Assembly: GCF_000815105.2 (NCBI RefSeq) | Contig: NZ_CP010310.2 | Span: 2,790,001-2,854,000, forward strand | Source of the DNA: Pandoraea pulmonicola | Lineage (GTDB): Bacteria; Pseudomonadota; Gammaproteobacteria; Burkholderiales; Burkholderiaceae | Length of the DNA stretch: 64,000 bases | Direction of reading: 5' to 3' | Shown here: in pieces, positions 46,532 to 54,197 of the stretch | Layout of the letters: each line of letters begins with the position of its first letter | How positions within the stretch are numbered: position 1 is the first letter of the stretch | Notes under the pieces: model-generated | Databases searched by the model: none | The model's input: the letters and a program-made list of their open reading frames with translations, nothing else | Told to the model about the DNA's origin: nothing | Position numbers and translations under genes: made by a program

Positions 46532-47029
46532 ATGGCAAGCGCTGCACGCCCTCGAGGGATCTTCGCTTACTACGACGAACTGCTTCGTACGTGGACGGGA
46601 AGGCTCAGCAATCGGCATCAGGCCAAAGACCTGGCACAGGACTCGCTGCTAAGGGTCCTGGAGTTGAAAACCCCGCCAGAGCAGCCGCGCGCCTACTTGC
46701 ACCGGACGGCGCGCAACATCGCCATTGACGCTTACCGCCGCGAGGGCGGCCGCGAGCAGATGACGCTCGATGCGCTGGCAGAGTTCGAAGCGCCGACCGG
46801 CAACCCGGAAGAAGAAGTCCACGCCGCACAACTCGCCCGTGCCATCGAAACAGCTTTGTCCGAACTTCCCTTGAAGTGCAGGCAGGTTTTCATCTGGCAG
46901 CGAATCGACGGTTGCAGCCAGCAGGAAATCGCGGAGCGGCTCGATCTGTCGAAAAACATGGTCGAGAAGTATATGATTCGGGCGATGAAACACTTGCGCG
47001 AGCGCCTTGGTCCTCTGGCTCCCCAGTGA
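46532..47029 (+). CDS. FecI-type ECF sigma factor
   Basis: A 165-residue iron-starvation sigma factor. Region 2 is seen in LLRTWTGRLSNRHQAKDLAQ and SLLRVL...PRAYLHRTARNIAIDAYRRE. Region 4 has LPLKCRQVFIWQRIDGCSQQ and EIAERLDLSKNMVEKYMIRA. With the FecR-type and FecA-type genes that follow, it forms a cell-surface signalling unit: ligand binding at the receptor is relayed through FecR to release this sigma factor, which transcribes the receptor gene. The ATG at 46532 is the first good start. The upstream Fur box implies repression by iron. Confidence 0.93.
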   Translation: MASAARPRGIFAYYDELLRTWTGRLSNRHQAKDLAQDSLLRVLELKTPPEQPRAYLHRTARNIAIDAYRREGGREQMTLDALAEFEAPTGNPEEEVHAAQLARAIETALSELPLKCRQVFIWQRIDGCSQQEIAERLDLSKNMVEKYMIRAMKHLRERLGPLAPQ

Positions 47030-47128
47030 GGCACGCAGTCGTGATCTGCCTCCCCTATTTCCGCCGGTCCGGTCGGCAGTTCCGTCAAATGCGCGGCGTT
47101 TTCTCTGCTCATTTTTCTGCCTTTTTCG

Positions 47129-48172
47129 ATGCCAGCCTCTGAACGTATTCGCGAGGAAGCCGCGCTGTGGTTCACCAGAGCGCATAGCGGCGAGTTTTCC
47201 GATGCAGACCGTGCGTCGCGAGACGCGTGGTTATCTGCCGATCCTCTGCATCGCGCAGAGTACGCGGCACTGGATCGCGTATGGCAGGCGGCGGCCGCCG
47301 TGCCCGCCGCGCGGCTGCGTGCCTTGGCCGAGGCAGGGACAGAGAGCGCCGGAGTTGGCGCGAGCGCTCCGCGCCGCAGCGCCGCGAACCGATGGATCGC
47401 CATCGCATGCGTTTGTGTACTTGGCGTTGCGCTTGGCGCCACGATGTTGCCCTCCATTACCCCATTGCCGGAGGAGGTCGCGCAACTCGCGCCGTCCAGC
47501 ACCGCACTGGCTCAGGTGGACGAGATCTCGACCCGTCCCGGTGAAAAGCGCCGCGTGACGCTCGCCGACGGCACGGTCGTGGAACTCAATACCCGTACGC
47601 GCCTTCAGGTGAGTTATACCCATGCGCAGCGTAATGTAACGCTGCTCGACGGCGAGGCGATGTTCTCTGTCGCTCACGATGCCTCGCGTCCGTTTGTGGT
47701 GGATGCGGGAGTCGGCCGGGTCACCGTCACGGGCACCCGCTTCGACGTGCGCCGCATCGCGAAAAATCTGGCGGTTGTGGTCGAATCAGGCTCCGTGAAA
47801 GTGGAAGGCGTACCGGTGCGGACTGGGACTGCGCCGGCAAAGGCGCCCGCGCTGCTCACGAAAGGCCTTGGCACGACGGTTCGCCCGGATGGTGCCGTCG
47901 CATCGGTCAGTCCGGTGAATCTGTCGACGGCGCTGGCCTGGCGCGACGGCAAACTGGTCTTTCAGAACGCGACGCTTGCCGACGTCGTGAACGAAGTGTC
48001 GCTGTACCGACAATCGCCGGTGGTCGTTGCGAACGACGCAGTCGGGCAACTTCGCCTCACCAGCGTATTCAGTACGGACAACACCGACGAACTGCTCGCC
48101 GCGCTGCCGCAGTTTCTGCCAGTCAAGGTGCAGACGCTCCCCGATGGCAGCGTAAAAATTTCGTCGAAGTGA
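47129..48172 (+). CDS. FecR-type anti-sigma regulator
   Basis: A 347-residue inner-membrane sensor. The cytoplasmic N-terminus has the DUF4880 pattern (REEAALWFTRAHSGEFSDAD, WLSADPLHRAEYAALDRVW). One membrane span follows near residues 90-106 (WIAIACVCVLGVALGATML). The periplasmic FecR domain has TRPGEKRRVTLADGTVVELN, LLDGEAMFSVAHDASRPFVV and VTVTGTRFDVRR. The C-terminal STN-interacting region ends at residue 347. It transmits the receptor signal to the sigma factor encoded 99 bp upstream. Confidence 0.93.
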   Translation: MPASERIREEAALWFTRAHSGEFSDADRASRDAWLSADPLHRAEYAALDRVWQAAAAVPAARLRALAEAGTESAGVGASAPRRSAANRWIAIACVCVLGVALGATMLPSITPLPEEVAQLAPSSTALAQVDEISTRPGEKRRVTLADGTVVELNTRTRLQVSYTHAQRNVTLLDGEAMFSVAHDASRPFVVDAGVGRVTVTGTRFDVRRIAKNLAVVVESGSVKVEGVPVRTGTAPAKAPALLTKGLGTTVRPDGAVASVSPVNLSTALAWRDGKLVFQNATLADVVNEVSLYRQSPVVVANDAVGQLRLTSVFSTDNTDELLAALPQFLPVKVQTLPDGSVKISSK

Positions 48173-48264
48173 TTCAGGTTTTTGCTCGGCGTTTCGTCTT
48201 CTGATCGTTCGCCTTGGTTGCCGAGTGGCGAATCCATCAAAAATTCGAAACGAGACCAAAAGCC

Positions 48265-50775
48265 GTGAAAGGTTCTACACACGCCCGCCGCTTCCTATTG
48301 CCCCGCCCGCAGACGGCCGCATCGGTGATTTTCCTCGCCGCGCTGGCAGCGCTGAGCAGCCAACCCCAGCGCGCCTCTGCACAGCCCGCGAAGGGCGGGA
48401 CTGCCGCAAAAGCAGGCGCTGCGATCGAAATCAACGTGCAGGCACAATCGTTGTCCGACGCGCTTGTGCTCTTCGGGCGGCAAGCCAATCTGCAACTTTT
48501 CTTTTCCCCCGATCTGGTGAACGGCAAGACCGCACCGGCCGTGCGTGGCGCCATGACCGCGGAGGCCGCATTGTCCGCACTGCTACAGAACAGTGGCATC
48601 AGCTACCGGCGCAGCGGTATTCAGGGGTACGTTCTTGTATCGGCCGCGGAAAAGAAGGTCGAGACACCGGCGACCGCCCCCGCGAGTCCGCTTGTGTTGG
48701 CGCCGGTCGAGGTGACGGCATCCCGTACATCGAGCGACCTCGTACGCCCTACGCGCCAGGTGACGGTCATTGAGCGCTCCGAGCTCGATGAACTCAAGAC
48801 CGCGTCGGGAAGCCTCGCCACCGTCCTCGCCAAAGTCGTGCCGGGTATGGCCGACTCCAGCCGCACAGTGACCGACTACGGTCAAACACTTCGCGGGCGG
48901 GGCATGTTGGTGTTGCTCGACGGTGTGCCGCTCAACACCAACCGCGACTCGGCCCGCAATCTCGCCAACGTCGATCCGGCGCTGGTGGAGCGCATCGAGG
49001 TTTTGCGTGGCAGCAGTTCGATCTACGGCGGGGGCGCCACGGGCGGTATCGTCTCCATCACGACTCGGCCTGCCGGTGGCGAGCCCAAAGCGGATACCAC
49101 GGTCTCGTTGAGCTCCCCACTGTCGAGATTGCGTGCCGACGGCCTGAGCGCCGATATTCAGCAGCACGTCTCCGGCAGCTACGACATGTTCGACTATGCG
49201 TTCGACGTCGGCGGCCGCCGTGTCGGAAACAGCTATGACGCTCGCGGGAGTCGCATAGCTCCGGAGCCGAGCCAGGGCGATCTGTTCTCGTCGAACAACT
49301 ACAACATCGGCGGCAAGCTCGGTGTGCGTTTTGCACCGGACCAGCGTGTGCAGTTGTCGGTGAGCCACATCAACTCGTCGCAGGACACGAGCTACGCCTC
49401 GGATCCCTCTGTTGCCCGCCTGCCGGCGGGGAGCGTTCCCGCGCGCGGCATTGACGGGCTTCAGCTCGATGAACAGAACCAGATTCGCAATACGCTCGTC
49501 AATCTCGAGTACGAGCACCGCGACCTGCTGGGTAGTCAGGTGTCGGCGCAGTTCTACTATCGCGACTACTTCACCCGATTCACGCCTTTCGATGCGCGTT
49601 CGGTGGCCACGCGTGGCGCGAACGTCGACCAGACGAAGCAGGACTCCACCGTCTTCGGCAGCCGTCTGACGATCAAGACGCCATTTGGCGCCGAGAAGAA
49701 GACGAGGGTTGTGTGGGGCATGGACTTCGAGCAGGAAAAGAGCGATATGCCGCTCGATATCTTCGACCCGAAGCTGTATGACGCGAGTGGCGGCCGGGTC
49801 TTTCGGAAGATTGGCGAGGCGACCTATCTGCCGCCGCTCACCACGCGCAGTCTGGGCGGCTTTGCGCAGCTTCAACACAAGTTCAATGACCATTGGTCGA
49901 CGGAGGGCGGTCTTCGTTATCAATACGCGACGGCGAGTTTCAATGACTTCGTGCCGTTGTCGCAGTCCAAAGTCGTCAATCCCGTGGGTGTGCGCGGCGG
50001 CACGGTGAACTACAGCGCCATCCTTGGCAATGTCGGCGTGACGTATTCGCCGGTCAAGGGGCATGAATTCTATGCCGCGTTCAGCCAGGGTTTCAGCTTG
50101 CCGGATATTGGCGTACAGGTTCGTAACGCGCGACCGGGCTTCGATATCAATTCGTCGGATCTGCGCCCGGTCAAGACGAATAACTACGAGTTGGGATGGC
50201 GCGGTGTTTTCGGTAACACGCTCACCTCGCTTGCAGTGTTCTACACCACATCGGATCTTGGCGATGTTCAAAGTTTCAACAACGGCTTGATCCTTACGCG
50301 CACGGCGGAACACATCTTTGGGGTCGAAGGTTCGGCGGACTACCTTTCGGAGGACGACCAATGGGGACTGGGCGGTACGTTCACCTGGATGCAGGGCCGT
50401 GAAACGCCACAAGGGGCGAACAGCCAGGACATGAGCGGTTACCGGATTCCACCGCTCAAGCTCACGGGGTACGTCCAATTCAAACCCACGCCAAAGTGGA
50501 GCAATCGCCTTCAGGTAACGTATTTTTCCGGACGTGATTACCGGCTCAACGGGGCGACGAGCTTCGGGCGCATGGCGACCACCAGCTATACGACGGTCGA
50601 TCTGATCAGCCGTTATGAGCTGACGAAGAACGACACGGCAACGGTCGGTATCCAGAACCTGTTCAACCGCGACTACTACCCGCTCTACAGCCAGTTGCTG
50701 CGCAACAGCAACAATACGAGCCATCTGCCTGCACCGGGCATTGCGCTAACCGCGACCTATCAGCATCGCTGGTAA
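48265..50775 (+). CDS. FecA/FpvA-type TonB-dependent siderophore receptor with STN signalling domain
   Basis: An outer-membrane receptor of ~836 residues. A signal peptide (VIFLAALAALSSQPQRASAQ) is followed by an STN domain (INVQAQSLSDALVLFGRQAN, FFSPDLVNGKTAPAVRG, YRRSGIQGYVLV) that contacts FecR. The TonB box region and plug follow (VEVTASRTSSDLVRPTRQVT, GMLVLLDGVPLNTNRDSARN, EVLRGSSSIYGGGATGGIVS). A 22-strand barrel then runs to the C-terminus with TVGIQNLFNRDYYPLYSQLL and the terminal ATYQHRW. I place the start at GTG 48265, which gives a compact basic signal peptide; a TTG at 48214 is also in frame. It completes the fecIRA-like unit. The siderophore is unknown. Confidence 0.93.
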   Translation: MKGSTHARRFLLPRPQTAASVIFLAALAALSSQPQRASAQPAKGGTAAKAGAAIEINVQAQSLSDALVLFGRQANLQLFFSPDLVNGKTAPAVRGAMTAEAALSALLQNSGISYRRSGIQGYVLVSAAEKKVETPATAPASPLVLAPVEVTASRTSSDLVRPTRQVTVIERSELDELKTASGSLATVLAKVVPGMADSSRTVTDYGQTLRGRGMLVLLDGVPLNTNRDSARNLANVDPALVERIEVLRGSSSIYGGGATGGIVSITTRPAGGEPKADTTVSLSSPLSRLRADGLSADIQQHVSGSYDMFDYAFDVGGRRVGNSYDARGSRIAPEPSQGDLFSSNNYNIGGKLGVRFAPDQRVQLSVSHINSSQDTSYASDPSVARLPAGSVPARGIDGLQLDEQNQIRNTLVNLEYEHRDLLGSQVSAQFYYRDYFTRFTPFDARSVATRGANVDQTKQDSTVFGSRLTIKTPFGAEKKTRVVWGMDFEQEKSDMPLDIFDPKLYDASGGRVFRKIGEATYLPPLTTRSLGGFAQLQHKFNDHWSTEGGLRYQYATASFNDFVPLSQSKVVNPVGVRGGTVNYSAILGNVGVTYSPVKGHEFYAAFSQGFSLPDIGVQVRNARPGFDINSSDLRPVKTNNYELGWRGVFGNTLTSLAVFYTTSDLGDVQSFNNGLILTRTAEHIFGVEGSADYLSEDDQWGLGGTFTWMQGRETPQGANSQDMSGYRIPPLKLTGYVQFKPTPKWSNRLQVTYFSGRDYRLNGATSFGRMATTSYTTVDLISRYELTKNDTATVGIQNLFNRDYYPLYSQLLRNSNNTSHLPAPGIALTATYQHRW

Positions 50776-50784
50776 GCGAGTCTG

Positions 50785-50820
50785 GCCCGCTTCGCACCTT
50801 CAGCGCAGCGGGCTCTCTAT
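50785..50820 (+). terminator. Possible terminator after the receptor gene
   Basis: A GCCCGCT/AGCGGGC stem with a 15-base loop lies 10 bases past the stop and is followed by TCTCTAT. The T-run is weak. Confidence 0.4.
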
Positions 50821-50854
50821 ACAGACGTATTTATCGGTAACAGGCCTACTCGGC

Positions 50855-51553
50855 TTATTCGAGTTTTGACGGATCGACGATGGCCTTGGGCACCGCATAG
50901 ATCGGCTCGTCGCGGCCCTCCACTTGCGGCTGTTTGCGCCAACGCACCCCGCGAGACGACGCCCAGTGAACGCTCAAGGTGTCGAACGTTGGGTCGCTTA
51001 TCGAGAATTTTGCATCTTTCAAGGAGGCGGTGTCGCCATCGATTGGCAAGAAGACCGTCTTGCACAATGGTGCTGCGACAGCGGTGTCCGGAGAATGCAC
51101 GGGAACGGCCTCGTCTTTCGTTGGAACCATTTGGCGGGACAACGTCGCGACGAGGTTCACGCGTTGGCGCACCCCAAACTCCACCATCCGGGCTTCAGCG
51201 TCAAATCGAACAGTTCTTGCCGATCGATCAGCCTTCAAATCGTGTTCCGTGCCGCGGAGCGCGGATTTCAGGCCCATCTCGGTGCCATCACCTTCGCTCG
51301 CCGCCTTGCTTTCGCACCCGAAAACCGACCTTATCGCCGCCGAGATTCGATCGCCAGCTCTGTGTGCCAGGTTGCATAGTCGACCAAGCGCGCTCGAGAG
51401 CGATTGTCCCGTGCGGCTGAAAACAGCGGAAATATTGGACGCCATGCCGCTTCGAGGAGCATCGGCGCGGGGAGCGTCGACACCATGAGACGCGTCGGCC
51501 TCTCGGGCCTGCTGGGTAGGAGACCTGCCAAAGCCGGCGAGGGGATTGATCAT
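50855..51553 (-). CDS. Candidate secreted effector with C-terminal EPIYA motif
   Basis: A 232-residue protein starting MINPLAGFGRSPTQQAREAD. The N-terminus is Ser/Gln/Ala-rich and unstructured-looking, as in type III secretion signals. Residues ~40-75 form an amphipathic helical stretch (FSRTGQSLSSALGRLCNLAH). The C-terminus ends with GRDEPIYAVPKAIVDPSKLE, which contains the EPIYA motif (E216-A220, Tyr219). EPIYA tyrosines are phosphorylated by host Src/Abl kinases in CagA, Tir, Tarp and other effectors. No enzymatic domain is recognised. It is divergent from the 51841 gene and near two LRR-NEL genes. A single short motif could be chance, so the effector call is an inference. Confidence 0.6.
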   Translation of the reverse strand: MINPLAGFGRSPTQQAREADASHGVDAPRADAPRSGMASNISAVFSRTGQSLSSALGRLCNLAHRAGDRISAAIRSVFGCESKAASEGDGTEMGLKSALRGTEHDLKADRSARTVRFDAEARMVEFGVRQRVNLVATLSRQMVPTKDEAVPVHSPDTAVAAPLCKTVFLPIDGDTASLKDAKFSISDPTFDTLSVHWASSRGVRWRKQPQVEGRDEPIYAVPKAIVDPSKLE

Positions 51554-51659
51554 ATTGATGAACTGATGGGTGCGCTTATCACGCAAGTTGTTATTTGCTT
51601 GCTAAAGATAAATGCAATCTGTTGGCCTGAGCTATCAAGAATCGCTCATCTGGCGCCGA

Positions 51660-51686
51660 GCTACGAGGATTTGCGACCCTCGTAGC
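51660..51686. repeat. Hairpin between divergent candidate effector genes
   Basis: GCTACGAGG and CCTCGTAGC form a 9-bp perfect stem around a 9-base loop, 107 bp from one start and 155 bp from the other. There is no T-run. It may be an operator. Confidence 0.5.
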
Positions 51687-51840
51687 GTGCTACGCCGAAC
51701 CCTTCATCGTCGTTGCAGATTACCGAAAGACCGATTTGTACAAACGTGGATGGTGGGCCTCTGTAACAATAAATATCCACGGCGAGCTTCGACGACGATG
51801 GGCGCGCCGCAACCGAAAGCGCTTTCGTGAGATAAATTCA

Positions 51841-52548
51841 ATGTGTCCCGTTTCCGGCACTGGGGCTTCACGCTCCCAACTGTCTGTGACGACCTCAACG
51901 TCGGCGCGGCCGACTCCGCCAACTTCAACCTGGACACGGTCGTCTCCCCTTGGCACCACGGTGCGCGAGGTGCGTCAGGTTGACGGGCGGTCCCGTCTGT
52001 CGATTTTGAGGCAACTCCTGCCGCCCCTTAAAATGCCGACAGCCACCGGACTGTCCCCGGAGATCGCGGCCCCATCGACGCCAACGCAACCGACTCCTGC
52101 CGGCGTCAATGCGCGTCTGGTACACCACGCAGATGGGGGAACGGAACTGTCCCGTCATGCCGAGGCGGTGGCCACCTTGCTGGGCTTCCTCAAACAACCG
52201 CTGTCCGCCGGGACATCGCAGCTATTGAGCAGTTTTGAGGCTATTCCAGAGCGCGTCTATGTTCAGGCGGTGGCCGACATGCCATCGAGCTCGAGCGAAC
52301 GTCTGCTGCCTCTTGAAACACAGGAGCGGATACCCGAATGGTTGCCGATATCCAGGGATGTCGCGTCGGTGTCACCGGCCAATGCCGAAGTGTTGGCCCG
52401 CTCATCGTCGAGTTCGACTCAACAACGGCATCTTCCGGAAACACGCGCGGTGGAAAAGCGGGCGGCGTCCCGGGAGGCCGGCAGCGGTGCTGGTTCCCTG
52501 TCTCCCGCAACGAAAATCCCACGGGAAAGCGCCGAGCCCCGGTCGTAG
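51841..52548 (+). CDS. Ser/Thr/Pro-rich protein of unknown function
   Basis: A 235-residue protein from ATG 51841 (MCPVSGTGASRSQLSVTTST); upstream in-frame starts add basic, AT-rich-leader residues. The first ~70 residues are Ser/Thr/Pro-rich and likely disordered. The middle is weakly helical (EAVATLLGFLKQPLSAGTSQ), and the C-terminal 60 residues are again Ser-rich (ARSSSSSTQQRHLPE). There is no signal peptide or membrane span. The composition fits a type III effector, but no domain is recognised. It is convergent with the 52618 gene. Confidence 0.5.
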   Translation: MCPVSGTGASRSQLSVTTSTSARPTPPTSTWTRSSPLGTTVREVRQVDGRSRLSILRQLLPPLKMPTATGLSPEIAAPSTPTQPTPAGVNARLVHHADGGTELSRHAEAVATLLGFLKQPLSAGTSQLLSSFEAIPERVYVQAVADMPSSSSERLLPLETQERIPEWLPISRDVASVSPANAEVLARSSSSSTQQRHLPETRAVEKRAASREAGSGAGSLSPATKIPRESAEPRS

Positions 52549-52617
52549 CGTGGCATCGGGCGACTTGCCGGCGCAAGGTGACGAAAGCGCCACACCTCGC
52601 GAGTGGATTTGGCCGTC

Positions 52618-53784
52618 TTAGCTTTGCGCCGTTATTGCTGGGGCAACGCCGTAATCCGAGGCCACGGCCCTTAGCTCACTACGAAACGTCGCTGCATCGG
52701 GGTAGCCGAACTCCTTCGCCATCGGCGCGATCAGTCGGAGCCCTTCTTCCTGTATTCGCCTTCTAATTTCCGGCTCCATTTCGTTTATCCTCGGGCCTGC
52801 TTCCCTTGTTTTCAAATCGTGATACGACTTTGTCACAACGGTTTGAAATACATTCACGCCCAACCCTTTCGGTTTCTGTATGCCACTCCCATTCGAGCCT
52901 TCCTCGGCCATGGACAATCCGGCACTCTGCGCAACTAAACCAATATTTCTAAGGTATTCATTGCGTCTTCCCTTGTCCTTGATTTCCGGCGCGAACTTCT
53001 CTCTTTCATTTCCATATAATTCAGAATAAAAGGAATCGATTATCTGTCGCTTGCCGATCTCGTCTTTTCCGACATCGAATATCAATCCTTCCATGGCAGT
53101 CAATCCATCATTTACGGCATCAAAAATCATATGATCCATGGGTAACTGCGCACGCTCCCGCTGGAGTGACAGTTCGTCCCGTTCCGTTTGATTGGTCGTC
53201 ACAGAAACAAACGTCCCCTTGACTTGCGGCATTTCGTGGCTCGTGGTGGAGAAAGACGAGGATTGGTAGGCGCTACGCTGCTCCGCAAGAATGCGCTCGT
53301 AGTGTTCAGTCAATTGGGCAAACGGGTCGCTTGAAGAAGGACCCTGCTCCGCTGTCACACGCCGGTTGCGAGCAACGCTCACCAAGTCCGCCAAATCCCT
53401 CACGATTTCGGCGATGTGGCGCGGAAGGTGCGATTCGCCATAGAAGATTTTGTCAAATGTGGCGTGGCGGCGAGTGCATAGGCGAATAAGGGACGCTGAC
53501 ATGCGTTCCAGTTGTTCCCTTTCAGGTGAAGGCTCCCCCGTTCCGGAAAGAAAAACGGCAACTCCTGGGGCACTCAATTCTACGTCGCCGGTCCCGAAAT
53601 TCAACTGCCGATGTAGATACACGATGGACGACCTCAATCGTTCCAGAAAGAACGGATTCTCTGAGAAATCCTGAACCATGTTGCGAACGATTTCGGTGTC
53701 CTCGGCACGCTGACGACGAAGAGAGACGCCATCATGGTTTCGCGCATACGCTCGGACATCATGTCCAGTTCTGAATATCTGCAT
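52618..53784 (-). CDS. 388-residue mostly helical protein of unknown function
   Basis: Starts MQIFRTGHDVRAYARNHDGV. It is hydrophilic and predicted helical throughout, with long charged stretches (ERDELSLQRERAQLPMDHMI; EKFAPEIKDKGRRNEYLRNI), a Ser-rich linker near residue 185 (AYQSSSFSTTSHEMPQ), and a C-terminal region MEPEIRRRIQEEGLRLIAPM AKEFGYPDA. There is no signal peptide and no enzymatic motif I can identify. It faces the NEL3 gene across a 413-bp shared upstream region, so the pair may be co-regulated. An effector role is inferred from the neighbourhood only. Confidence 0.62.
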   Translation of the reverse strand: MQIFRTGHDVRAYARNHDGVSLRRQRAEDTEIVRNMVQDFSENPFFLERLRSSIVYLHRQLNFGTGDVELSAPGVAVFLSGTGEPSPEREQLERMSASLIRLCTRRHATFDKIFYGESHLPRHIAEIVRDLADLVSVARNRRVTAEQGPSSSDPFAQLTEHYERILAEQRSAYQSSSFSTTSHEMPQVKGTFVSVTTNQTERDELSLQRERAQLPMDHMIFDAVNDGLTAMEGLIFDVGKDEIGKRQIIDSFYSELYGNEREKFAPEIKDKGRRNEYLRNIGLVAQSAGLSMAEEGSNGSGIQKPKGLGVNVFQTVVTKSYHDLKTREAGPRINEMEPEIRRRIQEEGLRLIAPMAKEFGYPDAATFRSELRAVASDYGVAPAITAQS

Positions 53785-54197
53785 GACAGTTCACGTTTGA
53801 AAGTGGATGGAGGCTCCTCGTAGATTACGACCTTCCCAAGTTTCGTCTACTACATTTCGCTCATGAGCCCAAGGCGCTCCGCCCGTATCCACCGGTATCC
53901 GCGCAGCGCCCGCCGCTGTCAATCAGCGCACATGGAAGTCCCCGGGGGTACTGGCATGGACATCGGCATTGGCTTACGGCGACGAGAGTTGCGCCCAACT
54001 GGACCGACGGCCCTCCCCGTTAGCGAGACCCACTTCGCGCACGTCGGTGGCAAGGGCGGGCGACTGACAAATCGCTCGTTCGGCAAGCAGACGCCATCGC
54101 GACTGGATGCGCGTTTTTTTATAGTCGGTCCCACAGTTCATCGTCCAACATGCCGGGAAACTCGGAGGCGGTGTCTTTCTCTATTGCCACGTAACCC
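53785..54197. other. Divergent upstream region of NEL3 and the 52618 gene
   Basis: 413 bp. It contains the block 54109-54153 shared with NEL1's upstream region; otherwise no gene or clear operator. Confidence 0.5.
54109..54153 (+). promoter_or_regulatory. Upstream block shared by NEL3 and NEL1
   Basis: GCGCGTTTTTTTATAG, 13 bases, then TCATCGTCCAACATGC, ending 44 bp before the NEL3 start. The counterpart at 31532-31575 keeps both half-blocks with a 12-base gap. Confidence 0.55.

Noticed and set aside
48583..50724. 713-codon open frame on the minus strand
   Set aside because: Antisense to the TonB receptor, which has clear plug and barrel motifs.
53834..53855. Two TTCG boxes upstream of NEL3 as an hrp/PIP-type promoter
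   Set aside because: The spacing is about 12 bases, not the 15-16 of known hrpII/PIP boxes, and NEL1 and NEL2 lack it.
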